From assembly GCA_964466185.1 (NCBI GenBank), contig CAYXMS010000011.1:1-37496 (forward strand): 37,496 nucleotides of DNA. The letters are read 5' to 3'. The notes below the pieces were generated by a model. It worked only from the letters and a program-made list of their open reading frames with translations, made no database searches and was not told the DNA's origin. Position numbers and translations under genes: made by a program. The stretch comes from CAZTYI01 sp964466185. GTDB lineage: Bacteria > Chlamydiota > Chlamydiia > Chlamydiales > SM23-39. Numbering within the stretch: position 1 is the stretch's first letter; every line of letters starts with the position of its first letter. Positions 16,899 through 23,193 of this stretch are shown one piece after another.

Positions 16899-16993
16899 GT
16901 CGCTGACAAATCTGCCTATCAAATAAATCAGTTTAATTTTAACGGCCGCATGCTTTTCAGAAAAGGCAAAAAAGGCTAAAATGGAAAGACAAT

Positions 16994-17416
16994 ATGATAA
17001 TAATCGATCAAAAAACAATTTTTTTAGCCAGTTTTCTATTTGCTTTTATTTGTTCTTTTTTAGCAAAAAAAAGCTGTCGCAATCCCTATACTTGGTTTTT
17101 ATCCGGTTTTTTCTTTGGTATTTTCAGTCTTTTAACTTTAGTTTTTCTGAACTATATGAGAGCTAAAAACAACCTGCAAAAACAAGCTCCTCCGCCTCCG
17201 CCCAATTTTGCTTACATCCCTCATAATGAATATTTGTGGTATTACTTAAACGGCCAGGAAAAGGCAATTGGCCCGATGAGCCTACAAAAATTATTTGAAG
17301 AGTATAAAAAGGGTAAAATTCAATTTTCCACTTATCTTTGGCATGATCAAATGGCTGATTGGCGAAAGCTGCAAGAGATCAATGAAATCAAAAATGCTTT
17401 TACCAAGACGCTTTAG
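16994..17416 (+). CDS. Two-helix membrane protein with GYF_2 domain
   Basis: A 140-residue protein. Two hydrophobic helices (about 8-24 and 33-54) are followed by a short linker with PPPPP (66-70) and a GYF_2 (DUF4339) domain at about 80-134. Its signature runs WYYLNGQEKAIGPMSLQKL and ends LWHDQMADWRKLQEI. GYF-type domains bind proline-rich or other short peptides, and the fold here would face the cytoplasm if the N-terminus is inside. GGAAAG lies 6 bases before the ATG. The last 17 bp overlap the tail of rpsN on the other strand. The protein's own proline run could be a ligand of such domains; that is speculation. Confidence 0.8.
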   Translation: MIIIDQKTIFLASFLFAFICSFLAKKSCRNPYTWFLSGFFFGIFSLLTLVFLNYMRAKNNLQKQAPPPPPNFAYIPHNEYLWYYLNGQEKAIGPMSLQKLFEEYKKGKIQFSTYLWHDQMADWRKLQEINEIKNAFTKTL

Positions 17417-17705
17417 TAATTCCCGGAATAATGCCTTTGGAAGCCATTTCGCGAAAACAGATCCTGGACATTTTAAATTTTCTTAAAAAGCCTCGAGAGC
17501 GTCCGGTTAGAGAGCAGCGGTTACGCAATCTGATGGGAGAAGAATTTTTCTTCATAGAGTTTAGTTTATCAACTGCTTGCATGCGCTCTTCATCAGGAAG
17601 GTTCATATTTAAAATAATTTTTTTCAAGTGCTGACGTTTTTCCCAGTTTTTTCTGACTAGTCTTTCTCTTTTTTTCTGTTTTTCAACGGATGATTTTTTG
17701 GACAT
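17400..17705 (-). CDS. rpsN: 30S ribosomal protein S14
   Basis: A small-subunit protein of the 3' (head) domain of 16S rRNA. At 101 residues it is the long form without zinc fingers. The conserved C-terminal part reads RLRNRCSLTGRSRGFLRKF and MSRICFREMASKGIIPGITKASW. It follows rpmJ by 21 bp on the minus strand, an order I recall from Chlamydia. Its 3' end overlaps the GYF-domain gene by 17 bp in convergent orientation. Confidence 0.97.
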   Translation of the reverse strand: MSKKSSVEKQKKRERLVRKNWEKRQHLKKIILNMNLPDEERMQAVDKLNSMKKNSSPIRLRNRCSLTGRSRGFLRKFKMSRICFREMASKGIIPGITKASW

Positions 17706-17726
17706 TGTTTCCTCTAAAAATTAAAT

Positions 17727-17864
17727 TTATTTTTTGCGGGCGGGGCCTTTTTGTCTTTGTTTGCGATTAGGATCTTTTTTATTAATTACATAAACGCGAC
17801 CGCGGCGGCGGACGATAATATCGCCTTTCGAAGGATCTGCTTTAACAGAAGCTTTAGTTTTCAT
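17727..17864 (-). CDS. rpmJ: 50S ribosomal protein L36 (45 aa, zinc-free)
   Basis: A 45-residue protein that starts MKTKASVKADPSKGDIIV and continues RRRGRVYVINKKDPNRKQRQ. It has the L36 framework but none of the zinc ligands (Cys, Cys, Cys, His) of the common form. A short tail GPARKK is added, as in the chlamydial type I remember. The ATG is at 17864 and the stop TAA at 17729-17727. It is the first gene of a minus-strand unit with rpsN, divergent from rpmH. Confidence 0.95.
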   Translation of the reverse strand: MKTKASVKADPSKGDIIVRRRGRVYVINKKDPNRKQRQKGPARKK

Positions 17865-17899
17865 TTTAAAAATGCCTTTTTGTTAAATTGTACTTATTA

Positions 17900-17929
17900 C
17901 TTATAGTCTAAACTCAATTTTCTTTTCAA
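17900..17929 (-). promoter_or_regulatory. Putative promoter of rpmJ-rpsN
   Basis: On the minus strand TTGAAA (17929-17924) and TATAAG (17905-17900) are separated by 18 bp. The -10 lies about 36 bases before the rpmJ ATG. Confidence 0.5.
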
Positions 17930-17940
17930 GTGAAAATAAC

Positions 17941-17969
17941 TTGCGGCTTTTGATTCTTTTGCCTATGCT
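17941..17969 (+). promoter_or_regulatory. Putative promoter of rpmH-rnpA-uvrD
   Basis: TTGCGG (17941-17946) and TATGCT (17964-17969) are 17 bp apart, about 60 bases before the rpmH ATG. It is back to back with the rpmJ promoter, 12 bp away. Confidence 0.4.
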
Positions 17970-18030
17970 ATAAGCAGTTTTAAACAAAATTCAAAAATAA
18001 ATTTAAAGGTCAAAAATACCGGAGACAAAG

Positions 18031-18165
18031 ATGAAACGTACTTATCAGCCATGCAAGCGCAAGCGTAAAAAAACCCATGGATTCCGCCAAAGAATGAAGA
18101 CCAAAGGGGGCAAAAGAATCCTCTCCCGCAGACGTAAAGCAGGGCGCAAGGTACTTTCTAGGTGA
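18031..18165 (+). CDS. rpmH: 50S ribosomal protein L34
   Basis: A 44-residue, highly basic protein, MKRTYQPCKRKRKKTHGF followed by RQRMKTKGGKRILSRRRKAG, which is plainly L34. The ATG is preceded by GGAGAC at 8-13 bases. The TGA stop is shared with the GTG start of rnpA, giving a 4-bp overlap, so the two are translated in a coupled way. The rpmH-rnpA pair is nearly universal in bacteria. Confidence 0.97.
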   Translation: MKRTYQPCKRKRKKTHGFRQRMKTKGGKRILSRRRKAGRKVLSR

Positions 18166-18503
18166 AATTTTTAAAAAGCATGCGGCTTTTAAAAAGGGCG
18201 GAATTTAGCCGTCTTTATCAAGCAAAAAATAGATTTAACTGTTTTTTATTCTATGCAAATTATCGGGCTGCTGAAACAAGCAAGCTTGGCCTTAGCGTCA
18301 AAAAAAAATTTGGCAAAGCGCACGAGCGCAACCGTTTTAAAAGGCTGATCCGGGAGGCTTATCGTTTAGAGGCAAAAGATTTTCCTGCTGTAGAAATTAA
18401 TATCATGCCCAAACCGGCAGCTAAAACAGCTATTTTTCAAGAAATCAAAAAAGCTCTTCAAGAGTTTAAAAAAAAATTAAAGAATGCCGAATTTCCAACT
18501 TAA
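18162..18503 (+). CDS. rnpA: Ribonuclease P protein component
   Basis: The protein partner of the RNase P ribozyme, which trims 5' leaders from tRNA precursors. The RNR motif is intact (HERNRFKRLIREAYRL, Arg56-Asn57-Arg58) and the protein is basic. The 113 residues are normal. The start is a GTG inside the rpmH stop; GTG is chosen because of the tight overlap. The last 20 bp overlap the beginning of the UvrD-type helicase. The RNase P RNA gene is not in this window. Confidence 0.95.
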   Translation: MKFLKSMRLLKRAEFSRLYQAKNRFNCFLFYANYRAAETSKLGLSVKKKFGKAHERNRFKRLIREAYRLEAKDFPAVEINIMPKPAAKTAIFQEIKKALQEFKKKLKNAEFPT

Positions 18504-20454
18504 CCAAGAGCAATTAAAAGCTGTTCAATTAACCAATGGCAGAATTTTAGTTTTGGCGGGAGCGGGTTCTGGCAAGACCAGGGTTATTACCTATCGCATA
18601 GCCCATCTTATTCAAAACTGCTCCATTGATCCGACCTCGATTTTAGGGCTGACCTTTACCAACAAAGCAGCTAAAGAAATGCGCGACAGGCTAAAAACTC
18701 TCGTGCCGATCCAAGCTGCTAAAAAAACCTGTTTGAGTACTTTTCACAGTTTTTGTCTGATGCTGCTTAGAAAAGAAATAGAAAAGCTAGGCGGATATAA
18801 TAACCATTTTACTATCTATGATGAACAAGATACTGAGCGGCTGATCAAAAACATTTTAAAAGATTCTTTCCAGATATCTACTAAAGAGCTACCTCCTTTA
18901 AAACCGATTATGGCAATTTTATCGGAAGCTCAAAACAAGGGCAAAAGTTATCTTGAAAAATTCAAGCCATCCGAGCAAACCTTTTACCAAGGCCTGTTGG
19001 ACAATTTCAACTCGACGCTTAAAGCTTACAATGCATTAGATTTTGACAGTCTGCTAACCCTGGCCTATGAACTTTTAGAAAAATTCCCGGATGTCCTGCA
19101 AAAATACCAGGACAAATACCGTTATATTATGATTGATGAATATCAAGACACCTCCCCTATTCAATATAAAATAGCGCAAAAGCTGGCAGAAAAATACAAT
19201 AATCTCTGCGTCGTCGGCGATGACGATCAGTCGATTTATGCTTTCAGGGGGGCTGAAATTTCCCATATTTTAAAATTCAATGCCGATCAGATTATCAAGC
19301 TAGAGCAAAATTACCGTTCTGCTGCTTATATTTTAAAAGCTGCCAATGCTGTGATCGCCAATAATCGGGGGCGTCATAAAAAAAAATTATGGAGCCAAAA
19401 AACCAAAGACTTAAAAATTTGTCTTTTTCACGCCCCGACCGATAAAGAAGAGGCTGAGGCTATAGCCAAAAAAATTGTTCAGCTCAAGCAAATGGAAAAT
19501 TTGAAATTTAAAGATATAGCAGTACTTTATCGTTCAAACGCCCTATCCCGGCAGTTGGAAATGGCTTTAATGAATGTCAGCTGGCAAGAAAACGGTTTCT
19601 GGAAAAGAGGGATTCCTTACAAAGTATTCGGCGGCACGGAATTTGCTGACAGAAACGAGATCAAGGACATAGTCGCCTATTTAAGGCTGATTGTTAATCC
19701 TCGAGACCGGGAAGCGCTTTTGCGTATTATTAATGTGCCAAGACGCGGCATCTCGAATAAAACTTTAGAGAGCATTTCTCAAACAGCAAAAAAAGAAAAC
19801 TGCTCTTTCTACCAAGCTTTACAGCTAATTTTAAAAGCTGAAAAAATTTCTCTGCAGAAAAAAACTGTTTTAGGCATTCAGCAATTTGTGCAGGCTATAG
19901 AAGATGCTAAAAAATATTTTTCCGCCAAACAAACCCCTCTATATAAAACCCTAAAATGGTTTTTAGAGAAAATCAACTACCGTCAGGCAATCAAAGAAGA
20001 TATCAAAAGTGAAAAGGGAGAGATTTTCAAATGGGAAAACGTTGAAGAGGCCATTAATGCGCTTGCTCAATATGAAGATACGCAAGAAAATCCTTCTTTA
20101 GCTGATTTTATTGCTACTACTGCATTGGCCAAGCAAAATCTATTCAAGCCGGAGAACCAAACGAAAGACAAACTGCAGCTGATGACTTTTCATAGTTCTA
20201 AAGGCCTCGAGTTCAGAGCCTGTTTTTTAGTCGGTTTGGAAGACCATATCCTGCCCCATGAAAAAAACCAGACTGATTTCGGCATAGAAGAAGAAAGGCG
20301 GCTATTTTATGTGGCCATGACCAGGGCAATGGAGCATCTGTCTTTATCCATGGCCCAAAACCGTAGAAGGGCAGGCGGTATGGTGGCCACTGCGCCGTCT
20401 AGATTTTTAATGGAAATTCCCAAAGAGCTTCTACAAATCTCCTCTTACCGCTAA
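18484..20454 (+). CDS. uvrD: UvrD/PcrA/Rep family DNA helicase
   Basis: A superfamily 1A 3'-5' DNA helicase. The Q-motif (LNQEQLKAV) and Walker A (AGAGSGKTRV, residues 25-34) open the protein. TFTNKAAKEM, DEYQDTSPIQY (motif II), VGDDDQSIYAFRGA (motif III), LEQNYRS (IV), MTFHSSKGLEF (V) and VAMTRAMEHL (VI) follow in order. The 656 residues are nearer to Rep and PcrA than to the 720-residue UvrD of E. coli, and the short C-terminus supports that. It overlaps rnpA by 20 bp, so it is the third gene of that unit, which is unusual company for a repair helicase. Its last 4 bp overlap the convergent thioredoxin gene. Confidence 0.95.
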   Translation: MPNFQLNQEQLKAVQLTNGRILVLAGAGSGKTRVITYRIAHLIQNCSIDPTSILGLTFTNKAAKEMRDRLKTLVPIQAAKKTCLSTFHSFCLMLLRKEIEKLGGYNNHFTIYDEQDTERLIKNILKDSFQISTKELPPLKPIMAILSEAQNKGKSYLEKFKPSEQTFYQGLLDNFNSTLKAYNALDFDSLLTLAYELLEKFPDVLQKYQDKYRYIMIDEYQDTSPIQYKIAQKLAEKYNNLCVVGDDDQSIYAFRGAEISHILKFNADQIIKLEQNYRSAAYILKAANAVIANNRGRHKKKLWSQKTKDLKICLFHAPTDKEEAEAIAKKIVQLKQMENLKFKDIAVLYRSNALSRQLEMALMNVSWQENGFWKRGIPYKVFGGTEFADRNEIKDIVAYLRLIVNPRDREALLRIINVPRRGISNKTLESISQTAKKENCSFYQALQLILKAEKISLQKKTVLGIQQFVQAIEDAKKYFSAKQTPLYKTLKWFLEKINYRQAIKEDIKSEKGEIFKWENVEEAINALAQYEDTQENPSLADFIATTALAKQNLFKPENQTKDKLQLMTFHSSKGLEFRACFLVGLEDHILPHEKNQTDFGIEEERRLFYVAMTRAMEHLSLSMAQNRRRAGGMVATAPSRFLMEIPKELLQISSYR

Positions 20455-21374
20455 CTATTTTTTAGCTGTTTTTTTAGAAAAACAATTGCTTCTGCCAGAT
20501 CTTTTCTTAAAACCAAAGGTGCTGCTTTATAACAGGCTTTGGCATGCACAAGAGCTTTATCCAAGTCTCCCTGCTGATAAAAAAACTGAGAGATCAGCAT
20601 TTCGATTTGCCAGACATGATTTTTATCCTTGCCGCCAAAATTTCTGATATACTCTATCAGAGGGGAAATAGCTTTTTCTGATTTTTCTGTTTGCCGTTTT
20701 TTCAAAAAACTGGAAAGTGCTTCTTTTAAACAAGCGCCTGCCGAGCTGAGGACCTCTTCATTAAAATCATTGAGTAAAAGATTATATTCTTGCAAATGGG
20801 CAAACGGATCTTCGCTAAGTGTTAAAGGAGCCTGTTTATAATCTTCTATAACACTACCCAGACTTCTGGCTTTTTGATAAATTTTCTGCCTTTCTTCTTC
20901 TGAGAGTTTGTCGATATCATAGGAAAAGCTCTCATTTTTATATTCAGAAAGCAATCTTTTTAAGTGCTTGGCATATTTAGTTCCTGTTGTTGGCAGATAG
21001 CCTAAAATGGAAATGAATTCCAAATTATTATCCACCAAAACAACCATTGGGAATCCTTCTACGGCATATTGCTGTCTTAAATTTTCATTTTGTGCTTGTT
21101 CAGAAGAACTCAAATAATTATGTTTTGGAAAATCTACCAAAACAAACACAAATAAAGAAGAGGCTATTTTCTCAAACGCCTCATTTTCCAAAATCTCTGT
21201 CCGCATTTTTTTGCACCAAGGGCACCAGTCTGAACCGGTAAAATACAGAAAAAGATTTTTATTTTCTACTTCAGCTATCTGCTGTGCTTCTTCCAAAGAA
21301 GAATGCCAAACTATCTTTTCAGCGCAAAGTAAAACACAGCTAAGAGTTAATAAGACTGTCCATAACTTAACCAT
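20451..21374 (-). CDS. Exported thioredoxin-fold protein with helical C-terminal domain
   Basis: A 307-residue protein with an N-terminal signal peptide (about 1-18, LLCA before EK). A thioredoxin-like domain of the DsbD-gamma/DUF255 kind follows, with the redox pair Cys51 and Cys54 in SDWCPWCKKMRTEIL and the cis-proline region VEGFPMVVLVD. Residues 160-307 are helical, in a TPR-like pattern (YYQQGDLDKALVHAKACYKAAP after a similar segment). It should reduce or isomerise disulfides in the periplasm; chlamydial outer membranes are cysteine cross-linked, which makes this relevant. From memory, Chlamydia has a similar thioredoxin gene next to rnpA. Redox substrate is unknown. Confidence 0.85.
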   Translation of the reverse strand: MVKLWTVLLTLSCVLLCAEKIVWHSSLEEAQQIAEVENKNLFLYFTGSDWCPWCKKMRTEILENEAFEKIASSLFVFVLVDFPKHNYLSSSEQAQNENLRQQYAVEGFPMVVLVDNNLEFISILGYLPTTGTKYAKHLKRLLSEYKNESFSYDIDKLSEEERQKIYQKARSLGSVIEDYKQAPLTLSEDPFAHLQEYNLLLNDFNEEVLSSAGACLKEALSSFLKKRQTEKSEKAISPLIEYIRNFGGKDKNHVWQIEMLISQFFYQQGDLDKALVHAKACYKAAPLVLRKDLAEAIVFLKKQLKNS

Positions 21375-21392
21375 AAAAAACCCATCTTCTGT

Positions 21393-21398
21393 TATAAT
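21393..21398. promoter_or_regulatory. TATAAT box in a 57-bp divergent gap
   Basis: A perfect TATAAT lies between the thioredoxin gene (minus) and the Tsr3-like gene (plus), 34 bases from the latter's ATG. The surrounding bases (GTTATAATATAG) give a usable -10 on both strands. No good -35 is visible for either direction. Confidence 0.35.
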
Positions 21399-21431
21399 AT
21401 AGAAAAATTACTTTTAACTCTTATTTAAATT

Positions 21432-21905
21432 ATGTCTGATTTTCTTCCTACTATAATTTGGCGGCACAAAAAAGAAAATTTAAAAAAATGCTCACTTTCC
21501 GGCTTAGAAAACAGGGCTGATCTTTATTTTTTTTCTTATCCAAAAGATCATTTGCCCAATCTAGACAATTATTTGCTTTTAAGCTTAGAAGGGATAAAAG
21601 AGCTCAGTATAAAAGATGCTAAAAGGGGTCTCTTTTTAATAGATGCAACTTGGCGCTATGCCCAAAGCATGCAACAGAAACTAGGCCTTTGCTTACAAAA
21701 ACGCAGACTGCCTTATAATTTAAAAACAGCATATCCCCGCAAACAAACCCTTTGTTCAGATCCTGCAAAAGGACTTTCCAGCATTGAAGCTCTTTTTATG
21801 GCGCATTTAATCTTACATAAAAGCACTGTTGGACTTTTAGACCGCTATTATTGGAAAGAGATTTTTTTACAAAAAAACCAAAAAATCCTAAAAAAGTTCT
21901 TTTAA
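21432..21905 (+). CDS. Tsr3/DTW-like protein (possible acp-transferase)
   Basis: A 157-residue protein without signal or membrane segments. LFLIDATWRYAQSMQ resembles the D-x-T/S-W motif of the DTW/Tsr3 superfamily. The C-terminal half (YPRKQTLCSDPAKGLSSIEA followed by LFMAHLILH) resembles the SAM-binding end of these proteins. Tsr3 adds an aminocarboxypropyl group to 18S rRNA in eukaryotes and archaea, and DTW proteins (TapT/TuaA) do so to U47 of bacterial tRNA. Which RNA, if any, is modified here cannot be said. It faces the thioredoxin gene across 57 bp and overlaps the end of tdk by 4 bp in convergent orientation. Confidence 0.6.
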   Translation: MSDFLPTIIWRHKKENLKKCSLSGLENRADLYFFSYPKDHLPNLDNYLLLSLEGIKELSIKDAKRGLFLIDATWRYAQSMQQKLGLCLQKRRLPYNLKTAYPRKQTLCSDPAKGLSSIEALFMAHLILHKSTVGLLDRYYWKEIFLQKNQKILKKFF

Positions 21906-22504
21906 GAAACGTAGCATTCTTTTTTTACAGACTTAGCTTTTTCCAGCTGTTCTTTATAACAGTTATAGCAAGCAGGATAATAAAGTTCTTCCGCTCCTAA
22001 TTGAATAGAAGGGCCGTCAACGGTTGCTACTCCGTTAACATGTTTTAAATTTAAAATAGATTTGCGATCGCAAAAAAAGCAGGTGGACTTAACTTCTTCA
22101 ATCGAATCTGCCAATTCCATCAATCTTTTAGCTCCCGGAAACAGCTGGGATTTAAAATCAGTTCTCAGGCCATAACAAATTACGGGAATGTTCAAGGTTA
22201 AAGTAATATCCCTTAGCTGATCAATAAGTTTGGAAGAAAAAAACTGTACTTCATCGACTAAAATACAGCTAACGCCTTTAAAGGCCTGCACATCCAAATT
22301 CGTATCAGGGGCAATCAAAAAATCAGCTGTCATTTCTAAACCGGCTCTAGACTTGATACAATCTTTACCAAACCGGGTATCCATTTTAGGCTTTAACAAA
22401 GATACTTCTTTACCCTGCTGGCGATAATTATGAGCAACGGCCAATAAATTCAGCGTTTTTGCACTGCCTACTGTACCGTATCTAAAATACAGCTTTTTCG
22501 CCAT
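21902..22504 (-). CDS. tdk: Thymidine kinase
   Basis: It phosphorylates salvaged thymidine to dTMP. The 200 residues match the type II (TK1-like) family. The P-loop is GTVGSAKT (residues 10-17), followed by LLKPKMDTRFG, the Walker B VDEVQFFSS, and four cysteines for the lasso zinc (CFFC and CYNC). The P-loop has alanine where most relatives have glycine before the lysine (GKS/GKT); I recall that some TK1-like sequences share this, so the enzyme may still be active. A strong ribosome-binding site, GGGAGG, precedes the ATG. It is convergent with the Tsr3-like gene. Confidence 0.93.
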   Translation of the reverse strand: MAKKLYFRYGTVGSAKTLNLLAVAHNYRQQGKEVSLLKPKMDTRFGKDCIKSRAGLEMTADFLIAPDTNLDVQAFKGVSCILVDEVQFFSSKLIDQLRDITLTLNIPVICYGLRTDFKSQLFPGAKRLMELADSIEEVKSTCFFCDRKSILNLKHVNGVATVDGPSIQLGAEELYYPACYNCYKEQLEKAKSVKKECYVS

Positions 22505-22654
22505 TAATCTTCCTCCCTAATTAAAATATTTTTACTTTATCTTTTTTTGACTTAAAATATAGCCTACTTTCAAAAACAATATTGGCCAAGCTTTTTCTTT
22601 TCAAAGGCAAAAAATGAGAGAGTTCAGCTTAAAAAGCTGTTTACTTTTGTGAAC

Positions 22655-22690
22655 AAAAAAAAGCTGTCTGAAAAAACAGACAGCTTTTTT
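22655..22690 (-). terminator. Rho-independent terminator of the small membrane-protein gene
   Basis: AAGCTGTCTG (22661-22670) and CAGACAGCTT (22677-22686) form a perfect 10-bp stem with a six-A loop. It is flanked by A and T tracts, so it can act in both directions. It lies 41 bp after the stop of the minus-strand gene that ends at 22732. The rest of the gap 22505-22731 shows nothing else. Confidence 0.9.
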
Positions 22691-22731
22691 AATCTTGATA
22701 AAATTAAATCCAGTTTTAAAAAGCTTAAAAC

Positions 22732-22998
22732 TTAAAACAATTTTTTCTTACACTTTTTAGCAAAATGGTTATATAAAGCACCAAAAATCACACCAAAAAC
22801 AATACCAACGACAAAACCCCAGATAGCGCCGATAATGCTTCCGGAAAAGGTGGCTTCATATCCAGTATAAAAATCTGCAAAAAAAGTAACCATGCGCTCT
22901 CCCCAGCCATAATAAGCAGCCCAAGAAAGCAGCATTAAGCACAGGCCGTAAGTAATGCCTGAAGTTAAAGCTAATGCTCTAATATTAAAAGAGTTCAT
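22732..22998 (-). CDS. Small two-helix membrane protein (holin-like annotation group)
   Basis: An 88-residue protein with two long hydrophobic helices (about 8-29 and 50-76). The second is glycine-rich, with GSIIGAIWGFVVG, and the tail is basic (KKCKKKLF). Proteins with this look are often labelled 'bacteriophage holin' in environmental chlamydiae, but there are no phage genes around it, and I do not claim lysis activity. A strong AGGAGAA ribosome-binding site lies 8 bases before the ATG. It has its own promoter and terminator and so is monocistronic, which suggests it is expressed on its own schedule. Confidence 0.7.
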   Translation of the reverse strand: MNSFNIRALALTSGITYGLCLMLLSWAAYYGWGERMVTFFADFYTGYEATFSGSIIGAIWGFVVGIVFGVIFGALYNHFAKKCKKKLF

Positions 22999-23012
22999 AA
23001 ATTTTTCTCCTA

Positions 23013-23041
23013 AATATAGTCTATCTTAATTTTTCTTGTAA
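23013..23041 (-). promoter_or_regulatory. Putative promoter of the small membrane-protein gene
   Basis: On the minus strand TTACAA (23041-23036) and TATATT (23018-23013) are exactly 17 bp apart. The -10 is only 14 bases from the ATG at 22998, so the 5' leader would be very short unless initiation uses another site. Confidence 0.35.
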
Positions 23042-23117
23042 CGATTTTGCTATTTTAAATAAAGAAAAATTTAAAAATTAAAAAACAAAAATTAAAGCTG
23101 CTAAAAAAACCGCTATC

Positions 23118-23146
23118 TTGACTTTTTAGCTTTTTTTGCCTAGGAT
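23118..23146 (+). promoter_or_regulatory. Putative promoter of pcnB-lpxB
   Basis: TTGACT (23118-23123) and TAGGAT (23141-23146) are exactly 17 bp apart, about 48 bases before the pcnB GTG. It is the best -35 in the window. Confidence 0.5.
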
Positions 23147-23193
23147 TTTTTTTTATAGAAAGACACTTTTAACCCTCTAATTTAGCAGGTCGA

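Larger units (their letters stand above)
16411..16908 (+). mobile_element. Internally deleted IS200/IS605 (tnpB-type) remnant
   Basis: About 500 bp with no convincing open frame but dense hairpins. The left edge has a GGCG ... CGCC frame around a small hairpin and continues CACCGCCTCCCGTTG, the form I recall for left ends of tnpB-only IS200/IS605 elements. The right edge has a perfect 20-base hairpin (16879-16898) followed by GGTCGCTGACA, like right ends of the same group. TGAC occurs at both edges. Between them lie further hairpins (16545-16570 and 16605-16653) and a long-range stem (16680-16810) in the position an omega RNA would take. No tnpA or tnpB coding sequence is left. The assignment rests on remembered end structures; an unrelated structured RNA is the alternative. 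This explains the gene-free stretch between 16404 and 16993. Confidence 0.5.

Noticed and set aside
16404..16993. RNase P RNA, tmRNA or another housekeeping RNA in the structured gap
   Set aside because: I looked on both strands for the GAGGAAAGTC and ACAGA/GAAA-type signatures of RNase P RNA and for tRNA-like ends of tmRNA and found none; the end structures fit an IS200/IS605 remnant better.
16981..17166. 61-residue frame on the plus strand
   Set aside because: It overlaps the GYF-domain gene in another frame and has low-complexity, phenylalanine-rich sequence; a shadow.
17431..17634. 67-residue frame on the plus strand
   Set aside because: Antisense to rpsN, which is certain.
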